Positions 42,142 through 52,719 of a stretch of 64,000 bases of DNA are shown here, piece after piece; position 1 is the stretch's first letter, and the number at the start of each line of letters is the position of its first letter. The position numbers and the translations under genes are program-made. This stretch comes from Streptomyces sp. NRRL S-350 (GTDB lineage Bacteria > Actinomycetota > Actinomycetes > Streptomycetales > Streptomycetaceae): NCBI RefSeq assembly GCF_000719705.1, contig NZ_JOHO01000024.1, positions 1 through 64,000 of the forward strand, written 5' to 3'. A model generated the notes under the pieces. That model was not told the DNA's origin, did no database searches, and saw nothing but the letters and a program-made list of their open reading frames with translations.

Positions 42142-44216
42142 GACCGCTCCTTGACGGCGAGCAGCATCGTGCAGGCGGGGCGGCCGAGGTGCAGGGTCCG
42201 CTCGACGGTGAACCCGACGGCGGCCAGTCCGGTGACGGCCGCCGCCTCGGTCGGCCAGGCGGTGCCGCCGTGGGTGAGCCAGTCCAGCCGGGTCTCCGGC
42301 GGGACGCCCTCGGGCGTGTCCAGGAAGACGTCGTCCACCAGCAGGCGCCCGCCGAGGGGCACCCGCTCGGCGACGGCCCGCAGGTCCGCCGCCGGGCCGT
42401 GGATCGAGTTGGCGAGCACGACCAGGTCGAAGACGCCGTCGGGCAGCGGCCCGCGCCCGGCGTGGGTGCCCCCGCCGGCGATCCGGTGGTAGACACCGGG
42501 GCCGCCGGAGACCTCCAGGAGGCGCTGGCCGGGGGCGAAGCGCGCCAGCGCCAGGCCGCTGCGGGCGCGCTGGTGCGCGGCCGTCCCGTGCATGGCCGCC
42601 TGGTAGACCTCGCGCAGCCGCTCGGACGGCCCTTCCCGGTCGAACGGGCGCTTCGCGACCCCGGAGCGGACGACCTCGGCCAGGGCCTCGCGCGTCACCC
42701 AGGTCCGCGACAGCTCGCCCTCCAGCGCGACCAGCGCCGTCTCCACGTCGCCGTTCCCGTCGCGGGCGGCGGGGAGGGGGTCCTCGGGGCGCAGCAGCCC
42801 GGCTTCCTCGGCCGTGCGCAGCAGTTCGGCGCAGGCGGCCTCGTCCAGCCCCAGCCGCGCCGCCAGTTCCGGCGCGGTCGTCGCCCCTCGGCCGAGGGCC
42901 TCGACGATCCCGAGGTCCACCAGGGCGAAGAGGAGTTCACTGCGCTTGTAGGCGGTGGCGGCGGCGATCAGCACGTCCCGGTCCGCCAGGGCGAGCGCGC
43001 GCGGCGGAAGGGGTTTGCCGACGCGGCCGCGCGGCACCTCGCCGACGCACCGGACCCGGTCGGGCACCTTCTGGGAGCCGAGCAGCGCCTTCGCGTGCTC
43101 CCCGAGGCCGGAGACGTCCGCGCCGGGGCCCCGCACGTGCACGACCTCGGCCTGGAGCGCGACCGACGTACCGTGCCGGACGGGGTAGACGCGGGCGTCG
43201 GCGATGTCGGGGTGGCGGCAGAGCGCCGCCTCGATCTCCTCCGGCGCGATCCACCGGTCTCCGCGCCGGATGGCCCGGGTGCGGCGGCCCAGCAGCCGCA
43301 GCCCGGTGGCGGGGTCGTAGGACGCCAGGTCCCCCATGGGGTGCCAGGCTTCGCCGGCCACCCGCACCAGCAGTTCGCCCTGCGCGCCGGGCCGCAGGTC
43401 GGCGCCGTCCGGGGCGACCACGCGGAACTCGACGCCGTCCAGCGGGTACCCGACGCAGCCGGGCGGGCTTCCCGGCGCGCCGCTGAACAGCGCCCCGGTT
43501 TCGGTGGAGCCGTAGTTGCGCGCCAGTCCGATCCCGAACGCGGCGGCGAACCGTTCCTCCAGGGCCGCGTCGACCGGTCCGGCGCCGACCATGGCCATGC
43601 GCAGCGCGTTGTCCGGCACTTCCCGGCCCCGGCGCTGGGCGAGCAGGCGCGCGACGGTCGGGACGAGCGCGAGCACGGTCGCCCCGGCGGCGATGTGCTC
43701 GGCGCAGCGGCCCAGCGAGGTCGGCGGGACGGCGACGATCCGGCACTGGGCCTCGAACGCCGCGTGCGCCCAGCCGAGCGCGTAGGCGTGCCACAGGTGC
43801 AGCGGCACCAGCAGCGTGTCGTCCGCGCCCAGGCGCGCGTACCGCGCGTGCCGGCGCCCCTCGGCGCGCAGGGAGTCCTGGGAGCGCGGGACGAGTTTGG
43901 GGGCGCCGGTGGTGCCCGAGCTGGGCAGCAGGACGGTGCCGGGCGGGTGGTTCGAGGACCTGGGGGCGCCGGTGAGGGTGACGCGGTCGCCGTCCACGAC
44001 CGCGAGGCGCCCGCCGCCGGCCGCGTCCAGCAGGCGTCGGTGCTCGGCGGGCGGCGCGTCGGGGTCGAGCAGCAGGACGACGGCGCCGGCGTCGACCAGC
44101 TCGCGGTACGCCGCGAGCCACGGGCCGCCGCTCGCTCCGGCCAGGGCGACGGTCGTGGCGGGTTCGATGCCGTCGAGCCCGTCGAGCCCGACCGGGGGCA
44201 GGTCGAGGTCAGCCAC
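42138..44216 (-). CDS. Acyl-AMP ligase fused to a methyltransferase-like domain
   Basis: A 692-residue two-domain protein. Residues 1 to about 420 are an ANL adenylating enzyme: A3 LPSSGTTGAPK, A5 NYGSTETGAL, A7/A8 GDLASYDP and GRRTRAIRRGDRWI, A10 Lys in GRVGKPL. The rest begins with a winged-helix dimerisation-type segment (VEALGRGATTAPELAARLGL) and continues into a class I methyltransferase-like fold with LLEVSGGPGVY. MitE performs AHBA loading in mitomycin; this is the natural counterpart. The appended domain may methylate the carrier-bound aryl acid or be structural. Confidence 0.88.
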   Translation of the reverse strand: MADLDLPPVGLDGLDGIEPATTVALAGASGGPWLAAYRELVDAGAVVLLLDPDAPPAEHRRLLDAAGGGRLAVVDGDRVTLTGAPRSSNHPPGTVLLPSSGTTGAPKLVPRSQDSLRAEGRRHARYARLGADDTLLVPLHLWHAYALGWAHAAFEAQCRIVAVPPTSLGRCAEHIAAGATVLALVPTVARLLAQRRGREVPDNALRMAMVGAGPVDAALEERFAAAFGIGLARNYGSTETGALFSGAPGSPPGCVGYPLDGVEFRVVAPDGADLRPGAQGELLVRVAGEAWHPMGDLASYDPATGLRLLGRRTRAIRRGDRWIAPEEIEAALCRHPDIADARVYPVRHGTSVALQAEVVHVRGPGADVSGLGEHAKALLGSQKVPDRVRCVGEVPRGRVGKPLPPRALALADRDVLIAAATAYKRSELLFALVDLGIVEALGRGATTAPELAARLGLDEAACAELLRTAEEAGLLRPEDPLPAARDGNGDVETALVALEGELSRTWVTREALAEVVRSGVAKRPFDREGPSERLREVYQAAMHGTAAHQRARSGLALARFAPGQRLLEVSGGPGVYHRIAGGGTHAGRGPLPDGVFDLVVLANSIHGPAADLRAVAERVPLGGRLLVDDVFLDTPEGVPPETRLDWLTHGGTAWPTEAAAVTGLAAVGFTVERTLHLGRPACTMLLAVKERS

Positions 44217-45324
44217 CGCAGCTCACCCCGTCTCGGCCCTCCCGGTAGAGGCGCTTGCGCTCGGCGATCAGCTCCCGGATGACGGGCGGAGCGTAGGTGG
44301 GGGCCTGGCACAGCTCGTCGAGGGTGATCTCGTCCTCGAAGTACATCGAGAGCGTGTCCCAGGGCGTGAAGCAGCCCTTGCACGCCTTCAGGCGGGGTCG
44401 TTCGGCCAGCAGCGCGGTGTACATGCCGGTCTCGCCGACGGTCTTCAGCGTCTCGGCGTGGTCGTCCTCCAGCAGGTTGCCCATGTTGGAGAACCAGATG
44501 TTCGGGCACGGGGTCACCATGCCGTCGCTGAAGGTCGAGATGACCAGGCGCGGCAGGTGGCAGCGGAAGGTCCGCTCGCCCTCGCGCACGAAGGACAGCA
44601 GCCGGTCGAAGTAGGGGCGGGGTGGCAGCACCGCTCTCAACTCGTCGTAGTGCTCGACCAGTTCCTCGATGTGGACGACCTGGTCGGGCCGCATCGCGAA
44701 CCGCTCGGAGTCGGGGCCGCGCACCGGGAACGGGAAGAAGGTCGGCGGGTACTCCCGGTCGGCGAGCCAGCGGGCGAACGCCAGGACCTCGGGGGCGCTG
44801 CGGTCGTTCAGCACGCCGTAGATCTCCACCGGCAGGCCGCTGTCGAGGATCGCCTCGATGCGGCGCAGCACCTTGCCGTGCAGCGACTCGCTCTGCACGC
44901 GGTGGGAGTTGCCGGAGTAGAGGTGGCTGTCCAGGGACACCTGGAGGACGACGTTGCCCCAGCCGCGCAGTTCGTCGAGGTGCTCCTGGCGGACGAGCAC
45001 CCCGTTGGTCTGGACGATCAGCACCTCGTGCCGGGCGGCCTGCTCGCGCAGGTAGTCCATGACCCCGCCGACCAGGAAGACCTCACCGCCGGTGACCTTG
45101 AGCATCGGCGCGCGGAAGGTGTCGTCGATGCGTTTGGCGATGAGCGGCAGCCGGCGCCCGAGGAGGGTGTCCTCGGCGTAGCGGTCCTTGGTCGGCGGCC
45201 CGAAGATCAGTTGGGCGTTGTGCGACTGCTTGAGATTGCTCTGGCCGGTGAGGCAGTACGTGCAACTCAGGTTGCACGAGTCCTCGTTGATGACCAGATC
45301 GTTTCCCAGGAGTGTTTCGATCAC
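44209..45324 (-). CDS. Radical SAM enzyme with SPASM/twitch-like C-terminus
   Basis: A 371-residue radical SAM protein: CxxxCxxC at Cys17, 21 and 24 (CNLSCTYC), the GGE motif in VTGGEVFL, and C-terminal cysteines TPCPNIW and KACKGCF suggesting one auxiliary iron-sulfur cluster. GTG 45324 follows GGAAGGG. First gene of the AHBA operon, and overlaps the ligase by eight bases. Mitomycin clusters carry a radical SAM gene (mitD), so a comparable step on the AHBA-glucosamine conjugate is possible. Confidence 0.88.
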   Translation of the reverse strand: MIETLLGNDLVINEDSCNLSCTYCLTGQSNLKQSHNAQLIFGPPTKDRYAEDTLLGRRLPLIAKRIDDTFRAPMLKVTGGEVFLVGGVMDYLREQAARHEVLIVQTNGVLVRQEHLDELRGWGNVVLQVSLDSHLYSGNSHRVQSESLHGKVLRRIEAILDSGLPVEIYGVLNDRSAPEVLAFARWLADREYPPTFFPFPVRGPDSERFAMRPDQVVHIEELVEHYDELRAVLPPRPYFDRLLSFVREGERTFRCHLPRLVISTFSDGMVTPCPNIWFSNMGNLLEDDHAETLKTVGETGMYTALLAERPRLKACKGCFTPWDTLSMYFEDEITLDELCQAPTYAPPVIRELIAERKRLYREGRDGVSCGG

Positions 45325-45354
45325 GGCGCACCCTTCCCCGCAGCGGATGCCAAG

Positions 45355-45384
45355 ACGATAACTTTAGTCGATAACTATCGTCAA
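45355..45384 (-). promoter_or_regulatory. Promoter of the AHBA/radical SAM operon with cluster-type element
   Basis: TTGACG (complement of 45379-45384), 18 bp, TATCGT (complement of 45355-45360), about 30 bp before GTG 45324. The spacer holds GACTAAAGT, and CGATAACT occurs twice, so the site overlaps the cluster operator. Confidence 0.65.
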
Positions 45385-45494
45385 CATGAGCCCGATGGCT
45401 GCTCCAAGGGCTGCCTGGGATGCTCGTTGGGTATACGTCACCTTGCTCTGCGTACTGGGCAGGGTGGAATTTCCCGGCTACGATAGTCACAGCT

Positions 45495-46763
45495 ATGAAA
45501 ACTGACCGGAGCCAGCAACCTGAGTTCGGCCGTCGTGTACGGCAGCGGCGCGAGGAGCTGGGTTTCTCCCAACGCGAACTCGCCGGCGACATCGTGACCG
45601 CGAGCTACATCTCGCTCCTGGAGTCCGGCCAACGTTCGCCCACGCTCGACCTCGTCCTCCACCTGGCCGAGGTCCTCCGCATGCCGCTGGCCGAACTGAC
45701 CGGCCAGCGCGAGTCCCCGGCGGGCGAGCCCGCCGAGGCCGCCGAGCCCCGCGGCCTCGACCTCGTCGTCGCCCGCTCCGCCGCACGCAGCGCCGCCGAG
45801 CTGGGCGACCACGCCCGCGCGGCCGAGCTGCTCGCGACCGCGTACGCAGCCGCGGTCGAGCGCGGTGAGACGGCCCTCCAACTCGATCTCGGCCTGGCAC
45901 TCCAGGAGGAGCTCCGGTCGGCCGGCCGGCAGCCCGACCGACTGGAGCTGCTGGAACGCCTCGCCGACCAGGAGTGGGCCAGGACCGACCCGCACCTGCG
46001 CATCATCCTGCTCACCGAGCTGGCGACCGCTCAGCGCGACACCGGGCGGCTGACGGACGCGCGCAAGTCGGCCTACGCGGCCCTGGGCGAGATCGGCCAG
46101 GCCCGGCTCACCGGGACGTTCGAGCACGTCCAGCTGCTCGGGATCCTCATCTCGATCCTGTGCGAGCTCAACGACCTCGGTCAGGTCGAGCTGCTGCTGA
46201 AGGACATGCTCTCGCTCGCCGAGGGCCACGGGGCGCCGGTGCGCGGCCGGGCCCACTGGGTCTCCAGCATCGCCTACTCCCAGCTCGGCATGGCCACCGC
46301 CGCACGCCACCACCTGGATCTGGCCCGCGCCGAACTCACCGCGCCGGACACGCCGATGCGCGACTGGCTGCGGTTCATGCGCTCGGCCGGCAGCGTCCTG
46401 CTGGACGACGGGGATCCCGGCGCCGCACTGCCCTGGCTGGAGGCAGCCGAGCAGGTCGGCCCCATGGTCGACGCCCCCGACGAGACCACCCGGATCCTCG
46501 CGCTGCGCGCCCGCTACGAACTGGCCATGGGCACCGCTGCCGAGGTCGTCGGGCTCTACCCCCGGCTCACCGAGGGCGCCGCGCCGCTGACCGGCCCCGA
46601 CCTGGTCCGCGCCAACCTCGTCCAGGCCGAGGCGCTGGCCGCGTTGGGCCGCACCGAGGAGGCCCAGGCGCTGCTGCGGCAGACCGCGGCCCTGTGCGAC
46701 GAGCTCACCGCCTACGAGTTGGCCGTGCGCGTCTGGAAGCGCATCGACACGATGCGCTCCTGA
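45495..46763 (+). CDS. XRE-family regulator with TPR-like C-terminal domain
   Basis: A 422-residue regulator. Residues about 10-70 form a Cro/CI-type HTH (RVRQRREELGFSQRELAGD, ASYISLLESGQRSP, LDLVLHLAEVLRM). The remaining about 330 residues are alpha-helical repeats like TPR domains that sense ligands or peptides. It is divergent from the AHBA operon and the only clear regulator in the cluster, so it is the best candidate to bind the shared TTGACT..AGTCAA elements. Its start lies close behind TACGAT (45479-45484), so its own mRNA may be leaderless. Confidence 0.88.
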   Translation: MKTDRSQQPEFGRRVRQRREELGFSQRELAGDIVTASYISLLESGQRSPTLDLVLHLAEVLRMPLAELTGQRESPAGEPAEAAEPRGLDLVVARSAARSAAELGDHARAAELLATAYAAAVERGETALQLDLGLALQEELRSAGRQPDRLELLERLADQEWARTDPHLRIILLTELATAQRDTGRLTDARKSAYAALGEIGQARLTGTFEHVQLLGILISILCELNDLGQVELLLKDMLSLAEGHGAPVRGRAHWVSSIAYSQLGMATAARHHLDLARAELTAPDTPMRDWLRFMRSAGSVLLDDGDPGAALPWLEAAEQVGPMVDAPDETTRILALRARYELAMGTAAEVVGLYPRLTEGAAPLTGPDLVRANLVQAEALAALGRTEEAQALLRQTAALCDELTAYELAVRVWKRIDTMRS

Positions 46764-46875
46764 CTCCCCGGCCCGCGGCAGCCCGACGCGAGCCGGTGCC
46801 CGCGCCCGGCAGGGCCGGCGACCCGCCCGGTGCGCCACCGCGCGGAGCCGGGAGAGCCGTTGCGGGCGGGCGGGC

Positions 46876-47826
46876 TCAGTGGGTGCGGAGCCAGCGGGTG
46901 TCGGTGCCCAGCACCGAGCCGTCCGCCGCGTAGGAGGTGACGGCCCTGGCGTCGGTCCCCGGCTTGGCCAGGACGGCGTACCAGCGCCACGGGGAGTCCC
47001 CGACCGGCACCGGCACCGCTTCGGTGGAGCCGCCGGTCCGCCATTCGACGACGATCTTCGCGACCTCGGGCCGGACCCCTTCGATCACGACCGGCGGCAG
47101 GCCCGACGACGCTCCGTGTTCGAGGCCGAGCGACGCGCCGCCGACGGCCGCCGGGTACTCGCCCGGAGCGGAGACCGGCTGCACGGAATCCTCCGCCTGC
47201 CGCTTGCCGTCCACGGTGTAGTAGAGGTTCGCCGCGTCGAGGAGCCGGTCGAAGTTCCGGTCGACGTCCGCCTGGGTGACGGGCCGGACGTCCGGGTTGG
47301 CGGCGTGCCGCTCCGCCTGGATCAGCCGGGCCTGCTCGAGGGCGGACTCCTTGGTCTGGGCGGCCGGCCACAGCGCGGTCCAGGCCTGCCAGGTGTGGCC
47401 GTTCGCGGTGCCTTCACCGACCTTGACGCGGACGGGGTCCAGCGGATCCCGGGCGGGTGCGCTCGTGGCGGCCGCCACGGAGGCCGGACCGGAGGCCGCC
47501 GCGGCGGCCGAAGCCGAGGCCGAGGAGACCGCGGAGGCCGAGGCGGACGCCGCCGTGCCGGCCGAGGCGGCCACCGCCGCGGTGGAGACCGCCTGCCGGC
47601 CGCGCTCCCCGAGCGCCGCCCCGGCCCCGAGGACCGCCGCGACCAGGACCGCCGCCGCCCCGGCGGTCAGCAGTCGCCGCCGCCGCAGGCGCCGCCGGCC
47701 TCCGGCGACCAGCCGGTCGTACGGGACCGGGCCGGTCTCGACGCTCCCGGCCAGCTCGCCGAGGGCCCACACGGCCGCCCTCTCGTCGTCGAGCGCCGCG
47801 TCCGCGGGCGGGAACTCCTTGCTCAT
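46876..47826 (-). CDS. Membrane-anchored protein coupled to an ECF sigma factor
   Basis: A 316-residue protein with a cytoplasmic N-terminus, one membrane segment ([20 protein letters not shown]) and a very Ala/Ser-rich linker before an extracytoplasmic domain with no named match. ATG overlaps the stop of the sigma gene (ATGA). Position suggests an anti-sigma or signal-sensing role, although a clear zinc anti-sigma motif is not seen. Confidence 0.72.
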   Translation of the reverse strand: MSKEFPPADAALDDERAAVWALGELAGSVETGPVPYDRLVAGGRRRLRRRRLLTAGAAAVLVAAVLGAGAALGERGRQAVSTAAVAASAGTAASASASAVSSASASAAAAASGPASVAAATSAPARDPLDPVRVKVGEGTANGHTWQAWTALWPAAQTKESALEQARLIQAERHAANPDVRPVTQADVDRNFDRLLDAANLYYTVDGKRQAEDSVQPVSAPGEYPAAVGGASLGLEHGASSGLPPVVIEGVRPEVAKIVVEWRTGGSTEAVPVPVGDSPWRWYAVLAKPGTDARAVTSYAADGSVLGTDTRWLRTH

Positions 47827-48341
47827 CTCGTGCCTCCGATGCTCGTCAGTGCGATGAGTGAGGAGGCTCCCCGGAGCTTGGCCAGGCCGCGGGCGGCCTG
47901 GCTCTTCACCGTTCCGACCGAGCAGCCCATCGCCGCCGCGGTCTGGGTCTCGGAGAGGTCCTCCCAGTAGCGCAGCACCACGGCCTGGCGCTGGCGCGGC
48001 GGCAGGCCGCCGAGCGCGTCGAGCAGCACGGCGCGGTCGTCCGGGTCGGCCCAGGCCGGCACGGGCCGGTCCGGGACGGCGTGCACCAGGTGCTCAGGGG
48101 GTCTGCGCCGGAACCGCCGGGCGTGCTCGTTGACCAGGATCCGGCGCACGTACGCGTACGGGTCGTCGGCCGCGCGGACCCGCACCCACGCCACGTAGGC
48201 CCGCTCCAGGGCCTGCTGGACCAGGTCCTCGGCGCCGTGCCGGTCCCCCGCGAGCAGGTACGCGGTGCGGAACAGCCGCGACCACGCGCCGCCGGCGAAC
48301 GCCCGGAACTCCTCGTCCCGTGCGGTCTTCTGGGCTCCCAT
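47823..48341 (-). CDS. ECF RNA polymerase sigma factor, SigE-like subfamily
   Basis: A 172-residue group IV sigma factor. Region 2 holds [20 protein letters not shown] and region 4 [19 protein letters not shown] with the [22 protein letters not shown]. Directs transcription of an unknown regulon under control of its membrane partner. It lies just right of the biosynthetic cluster; a connection to the cluster is not evident. Confidence 0.92.
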   Translation of the reverse strand: MGAQKTARDEEFRAFAGGAWSRLFRTAYLLAGDRHGAEDLVQQALERAYVAWVRVRAADDPYAYVRRILVNEHARRFRRRPPEHLVHAVPDRPVPAWADPDDRAVLLDALGGLPPRQRQAVVLRYWEDLSETQTAAAMGCSVGTVKSQAARGLAKLRGASSLIALTSIGGTR

Positions 48342-48482
48342 TGAGCACCTCCTCACCCCCCAGAGCCCACTCGGGGCACGGACCGTTGCCCGTCGTTCGC
48401 GATTGGCCACCGGCGGCTGTGACACTGGAGGGGCTCGAAAACCGAGGTGCGCTCCGCCGTGCCTCCTTGCGAACCTAGAGGG

Positions 48483-51400
48483 ATGCCCGCAGTGAGTTCT
48501 CCCGCAGTCCAGTCCGCCCCCGCGCCCGCCGAGGGTCCCGGAATAGGTGAGCTGGCCGCCCGCCTGCCCGAACTGACCCTGCGCGACCAGGTGCGGATCG
48601 GCCGCCGGCTGGAGGGCGCCCGCCGGGTGCGCAAGCCCGACGCCCGGCAGAAGATCGCCGCCGAGATCGCCGCGGACATCGACCGCGCCGAGCTGCTGGT
48701 CGCGCAGCGCCGGAACGCCGTCCCGACGATCACCTATCCCGCCGAGCTGCCGGTCAGCCAGAAGAAGGACGAGATCCTGGCGGCCATCCGGGACCACCAG
48801 GTGGTGATCGTCGCGGGTGAGACCGGATCCGGCAAGACCACCCAGATCCCGAAGATCTGCCTGGAGCTGGGCCGCGGGGTGCGCGGCCTGGTCGGCCACA
48901 CCCAGCCGCGCCGGATCGCCGCCCGCACGGTGGCGGAGCGCGTCGCGGAGGAGTTGGACAGCCCGCTGGGCGAGGCCGTCGGCTGGAAGGTCCGGTTCAC
49001 CGACCAGGTCGGCCCGGACACCCTGGTCAAGCTGATGACGGACGGCATCCTGCTCGCCGAGATCCAGACCGACCGCGAACTGCACCAGTACGACACCCTG
49101 ATCATCGACGAGGCGCACGAGCGCAGCCTCAACATCGACTTCATCCTCGGCTACGTCAAGCAGCTGCTGCCCCGCCGCCCCGACCTCAAGGTCGTGATCA
49201 CCTCCGCGACCATCGACCCGGAGCGCTTCGCCCGGCACTTCGGCGACGCCCCGATCGTCGAGGTCTCGGGCCGGACGTACCCGGTGGAGGTCCGCTACCG
49301 GCCGATCGTCGACGACTCGGAGGACGCCGAGGACCAGGACGAGGTCGACCGCGACCGCGACCAGGTCCAGGCGATCTGCGACGCCGCCCAGGAGCTGCAG
49401 GCCGAGGGCCCGGGCGACATCCTGGTCTTCCTCTCCGGCGAGCGCGAGATCCGCGACACCGCCGACGCCCTCAACCGGCTGAAGCTGAGGAACACCGAGG
49501 TCCTGCCGCTGTACGCCCGGCTGAGCTCGGCCGAGCAGCACCGGGTCTTCCAGCGTTCCGGCAGCCGCCGGATCGTCCTGGCCACCAACGTGGCCGAGAC
49601 CTCGCTCACCGTCCCCGGCATCAAGTACGTGATCGACCCGGGCACCGCCCGGATCTCCCGCTACAGCCACCGCACCAAGGTGCAGCGGCTGCCGATCGAG
49701 GCGGTCAGCCAGGCCAGCGCCAACCAGCGCAAGGGCCGCTGCGGGCGCACCTCGGACGGCATCTGCATCCGGCTGTACTCGGAGGAGGACTTCCTCTCCC
49801 GCCCCGAGTTCACCGACGCCGAGATCCTGCGCACCAACCTGGCGTCGGTGATCCTGCAGATGACCGCGGCCGGCCTCGGCGACATCGCCGCCTTCCCGTT
49901 CCTGGACCCGCCGGACTCGCGCAACATCAAGGACGGCATCCACCTGCTGCACGAGCTGGGCGCGCTGGACCCGGACGAGAAGGACCCGCGCAAACGCCTC
50001 ACCCCGCTGGGCCGCAAGCTCGCCCAGCTCCCGCTGGACCCGCGGATGGCCCGCATGGTGCTGGAGGCGGACCGCAACGGCTGCGTCCGCGACGTCATGG
50101 TGATCGCCGCCGCGCTCTCCATCCAGGATCCGCGCGAGCGCCCGGCCGAGAAGCGCCAGGCCGCCGACGACCGGCACCGCCGGTTCACCTCGGAGACCTC
50201 GGACTTCCTCTCCTACCTGTCGATGTGGCGCTACGTCCGCGAGCAGCAGCGCGAGCTGTCCTCCTCGGCGTTCCGCCGGATGTGCAAGGCGGAGTTCCTC
50301 AACTACCTGCGGATACGGGAGTGGCAGGACATCTACACCCAGCTGCGCACCGTGGCGAAGCAGTTGGGCGTGACGCTGGAGGAGCCGCACCCCGACGCGG
50401 AACCGGACGCCGACCGGATCCACCAGTCGCTGCTGGCCGGCCTGCTCTCCCACATCGGCCTGTTCGACGTGGAGAAGCGGGAGTACGGCGGCGCTCGCGG
50501 CGCCCGCTTCGCGGTCTTCCCGGGCTCCGGCCTGTTCAAGAAGCCGCCGCGCTGGGTGATGTCGGCCGAACTGGTGGAGACCTCCCGGCTCTGGGCCCGG
50601 ATCAACGCCAGGATCGAACCGGAGTGGGTCGAGCCGCTGGCGGGCCACCTGACCAAGCGCAGCTACAGCGAGCCGCACTGGGAGAAGAAGGCCGGCGCGG
50701 TGCTGGCGTACGAGAAGGTGACCCTCTACGGGATGCCGATCGTGGCCCAGCGCAAGGTCAACTTCGGCAAGGTCGACCCGGAGCTGTGCCGCGAGCTGTT
50801 CATCCGCAACGCGCTGGTCGAGGGCGACTGGGAGACCCACCACCGGTTCTTCGCGGAGAACCGCAAGCTGCTCGGCGAGGTCGAGGAGCTGGAGAACCGG
50901 GCCCGCCGCCGGGACATCCTGGTGGACGACCAGACCCTCTTCGAGTTCTACGACGCCCGGCTGCCCGACGACATCGTCTCCACCCGGCACTTCGACGCCT
51001 GGTGGAAGAAGGCCCGGCACGAGCAGCCGGACCTGCTCAACTTCGAGAAGTCGATGCTGATCAACGACGCCGCCGACGGCGTCACGGAGGCCGACTACCC
51101 GGACCACTGGCAGCAGGGCAAGCTGCGCTTCAAGCTGACCTACCAGTTCGAGCCGGGCAGCGACGCGGACGGCGTCACCGTGCACATCCCGCTGCCGGTG
51201 CTCAACCAGGTCACCGCGGAGGGCTTCGACTGGCAGATCCCCGGTCTGCGGGCGGAGCTGGTCACCGCGTACATCAAGTCGCTGCCGAAGGCGATCCGGC
51301 GCAACTTCGTGCCGGCACCGGACTTCGCCAGGGCGGCGCTGCGCGAGGTGAAGGACCGCCAGGAACCGCTGCTGCCGTCCCTGGAGCGCGCCCTGAAGCG

Positions 51401-52469
51401 CCTGACGGCCGTCACGGTGCCGCCGGAGGCCTGGGACGAGGAGCGGGTGCCGGACCACCTCAGGGTGACCTTCCGGGTGGTGGACGGGCGCCGCAAGCTC
51501 GCCGAGTCCAAGGACCTGGAGGAGCTGCGGCTGAAGCTCAAGCCGAAGCTCAAGGAGACGCTGTCCTCGGCCGCCTCCGGCCAGGGCATCGAGCAGAGCG
51601 GGCTGACCGCCTGGCCGGCCTCCCTGCCCGTCCTGCAGCGCACCTTCGAGCAGCGTTCGCGCGGCCACTCGCTGCGCGCCTACCCGGCCCTGGTGGACGA
51701 GGGCGCCACGGTCGGGGTCAAGCTGTTCGACACCCCGCAGGCGCAGGCGCAGGCGATGTGGGAGGGCACCCGGCGGCTGCTGATGCTGACCACCACCTCC
51801 CCGGCCAAGTCGATCCAGGGCCGGCTGGGCAACCAGGCGAAGCTGGCGCTCTCGCACAGCCCGCACGGCTCGATCGCCGCCCTGTTCGAGGACGTGGTGG
51901 CCGCCGCGACGGACCGGCTGATGGCCCTGGCCGGCGGTCCGGCCTGGGACGAGGCGGCCTTCGGCAAGCTGCACGACAAGGTGCGCGCGGACCTGTACGA
52001 CCTGTCCGCGGACACCACGCTGAAGACGGCCACCGCGCTGATCGCCTTCCACAAGGCCTCGACCCGGCTGAAGTCGGTGAGCAGCCCGGTGCTGCTGAAC
52101 GCGGTGAACGACATCCGGCTGCACCTGGCCTCGCTGGTGCACCCGGGCTTCGTCACGGCCACCGGCTGGCAGCGGCTGCCGGACCTCAAGCGCTACCTGC
52201 TGGCGGTGGACCGCCGCCTGGAGGCGCTGCCCAACCACCCGCAGCGGGACGCCCAGCAGCTGCTGAAGGTCCAGCAGGTGCAGCAGGCGTACGGGGAGCT
52301 GTTGGCGGCGGTGCCGGCGGGGCGGCAGCCGTCGGAGGAGGTGCGGGCGATCCGCTGGATGATCGAGGAGCTGCGGGTCAGCTTCTTCGCCCAGTCGCTG
52401 GGCACGCCGACGCCGGTCTCGGAGAAGCGGATCATGAAGGCGATGGAGGCGGCCCGGGCCGCCCTGTGA
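48483..52469 (+). CDS. hrpA: HrpA-type ATP-dependent RNA helicase (DEAH box)
   Basis: A 1328-residue DEAH/RHA helicase. [12 protein letters not shown] (motif I), DEAHERS (II), SATID (III), QRKGRCGR (VI), helicase-associated and OB regions, then a long DUF3418-type C-terminal region ending near residue 1320. Homologues act on structured mRNA and stalled translation. ATG 48483 was chosen; GTG at 48447 is in frame. Normal length for the family and core-genome in context. Confidence 0.95.
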   Translation: MPAVSSPAVQSAPAPAEGPGIGELAARLPELTLRDQVRIGRRLEGARRVRKPDARQKIAAEIAADIDRAELLVAQRRNAVPTITYPAELPVSQKKDEILAAIRDHQVVIVAGETGSGKTTQIPKICLELGRGVRGLVGHTQPRRIAARTVAERVAEELDSPLGEAVGWKVRFTDQVGPDTLVKLMTDGILLAEIQTDRELHQYDTLIIDEAHERSLNIDFILGYVKQLLPRRPDLKVVITSATIDPERFARHFGDAPIVEVSGRTYPVEVRYRPIVDDSEDAEDQDEVDRDRDQVQAICDAAQELQAEGPGDILVFLSGEREIRDTADALNRLKLRNTEVLPLYARLSSAEQHRVFQRSGSRRIVLATNVAETSLTVPGIKYVIDPGTARISRYSHRTKVQRLPIEAVSQASANQRKGRCGRTSDGICIRLYSEEDFLSRPEFTDAEILRTNLASVILQMTAAGLGDIAAFPFLDPPDSRNIKDGIHLLHELGALDPDEKDPRKRLTPLGRKLAQLPLDPRMARMVLEADRNGCVRDVMVIAAALSIQDPRERPAEKRQAADDRHRRFTSETSDFLSYLSMWRYVREQQRELSSSAFRRMCKAEFLNYLRIREWQDIYTQLRTVAKQLGVTLEEPHPDAEPDADRIHQSLLAGLLSHIGLFDVEKREYGGARGARFAVFPGSGLFKKPPRWVMSAELVETSRLWARINARIEPEWVEPLAGHLTKRSYSEPHWEKKAGAVLAYEKVTLYGMPIVAQRKVNFGKVDPELCRELFIRNALVEGDWETHHRFFAENRKLLGEVEELENRARRRDILVDDQTLFEFYDARLPDDIVSTRHFDAWWKKARHEQPDLLNFEKSMLINDAADGVTEADYPDHWQQGKLRFKLTYQFEPGSDADGVTVHIPLPVLNQVTAEGFDWQIPGLRAELVTAYIKSLPKAIRRNFVPAPDFARAALREVKDRQEPLLPSLERALKRLTAVTVPPEAWDEERVPDHLRVTFRVVDGRRKLAESKDLEELRLKLKPKLKETLSSAASGQGIEQSGLTAWPASLPVLQRTFEQRSRGHSLRAYPALVDEGATVGVKLFDTPQAQAQAMWEGTRRLLMLTTTSPAKSIQGRLGNQAKLALSHSPHGSIAALFEDVVAAATDRLMALAGGPAWDEAAFGKLHDKVRADLYDLSADTTLKTATALIAFHKASTRLKSVSSPVLLNAVNDIRLHLASLVHPGFVTATGWQRLPDLKRYLLAVDRRLEALPNHPQRDAQQLLKVQQVQQAYGELLAAVPAGRQPSEEVRAIRWMIEELRVSFFAQSLGTPTPVSEKRIMKAMEAARAAL

Positions 52470-52600
52470 CCCGGGCCCCGCTCTGAGCTGGGCGGGTCCT
52501 CAGGGGCCCTCAGGTGCCAGTTCGACCTGGGGGCCCACCATGGGCTACGATCTGTCTTGTTCGCAGCGCGGCAAGCGAGTGAACGAGATCAGAAAACTCT

Positions 52601-52674
52601 GGTCCCGTGGAGCAGTTGGTTAGCTCGCCACCCTGTCAAGGTGGAGGTCGCGGGTTCAAGTCCCGTCGGGATCG
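52601..52674 (+). tRNA. tRNA-Asp (anticodon GTC), second copy
   Basis: A 74-nt cloverleaf identical to 4988-5061. A TACGAT hexamer at 52546-52551, about 50 bp upstream, may be its -10. Confidence 0.97.
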
Positions 52675-52681
52675 CCGCAGC

Positions 52682-52719
52682 GCGAGAGGCCCGGAACCGT
52701 CAGGTTCCGGGCCTCTCGC
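52682..52719 (+). terminator. Terminator of tRNA-Asp
   Basis: Perfect 17-bp stem (GCGAGAGGCCCGGAACC and its complement) with a four-base loop, followed by TTTT. Confidence 0.9.

Noticed and set aside
6762..46763. Modular PKS, NRPS, P450 or sulfotransferase gene
   Set aside because: Looked for in all frames of the cluster; no matching motifs found.
47823..52238. 1471-codon leftward open frame
   Set aside because: It is the antisense of hrpA joined to the real ECF sigma gene; only the 47823-48341 part has family motifs.
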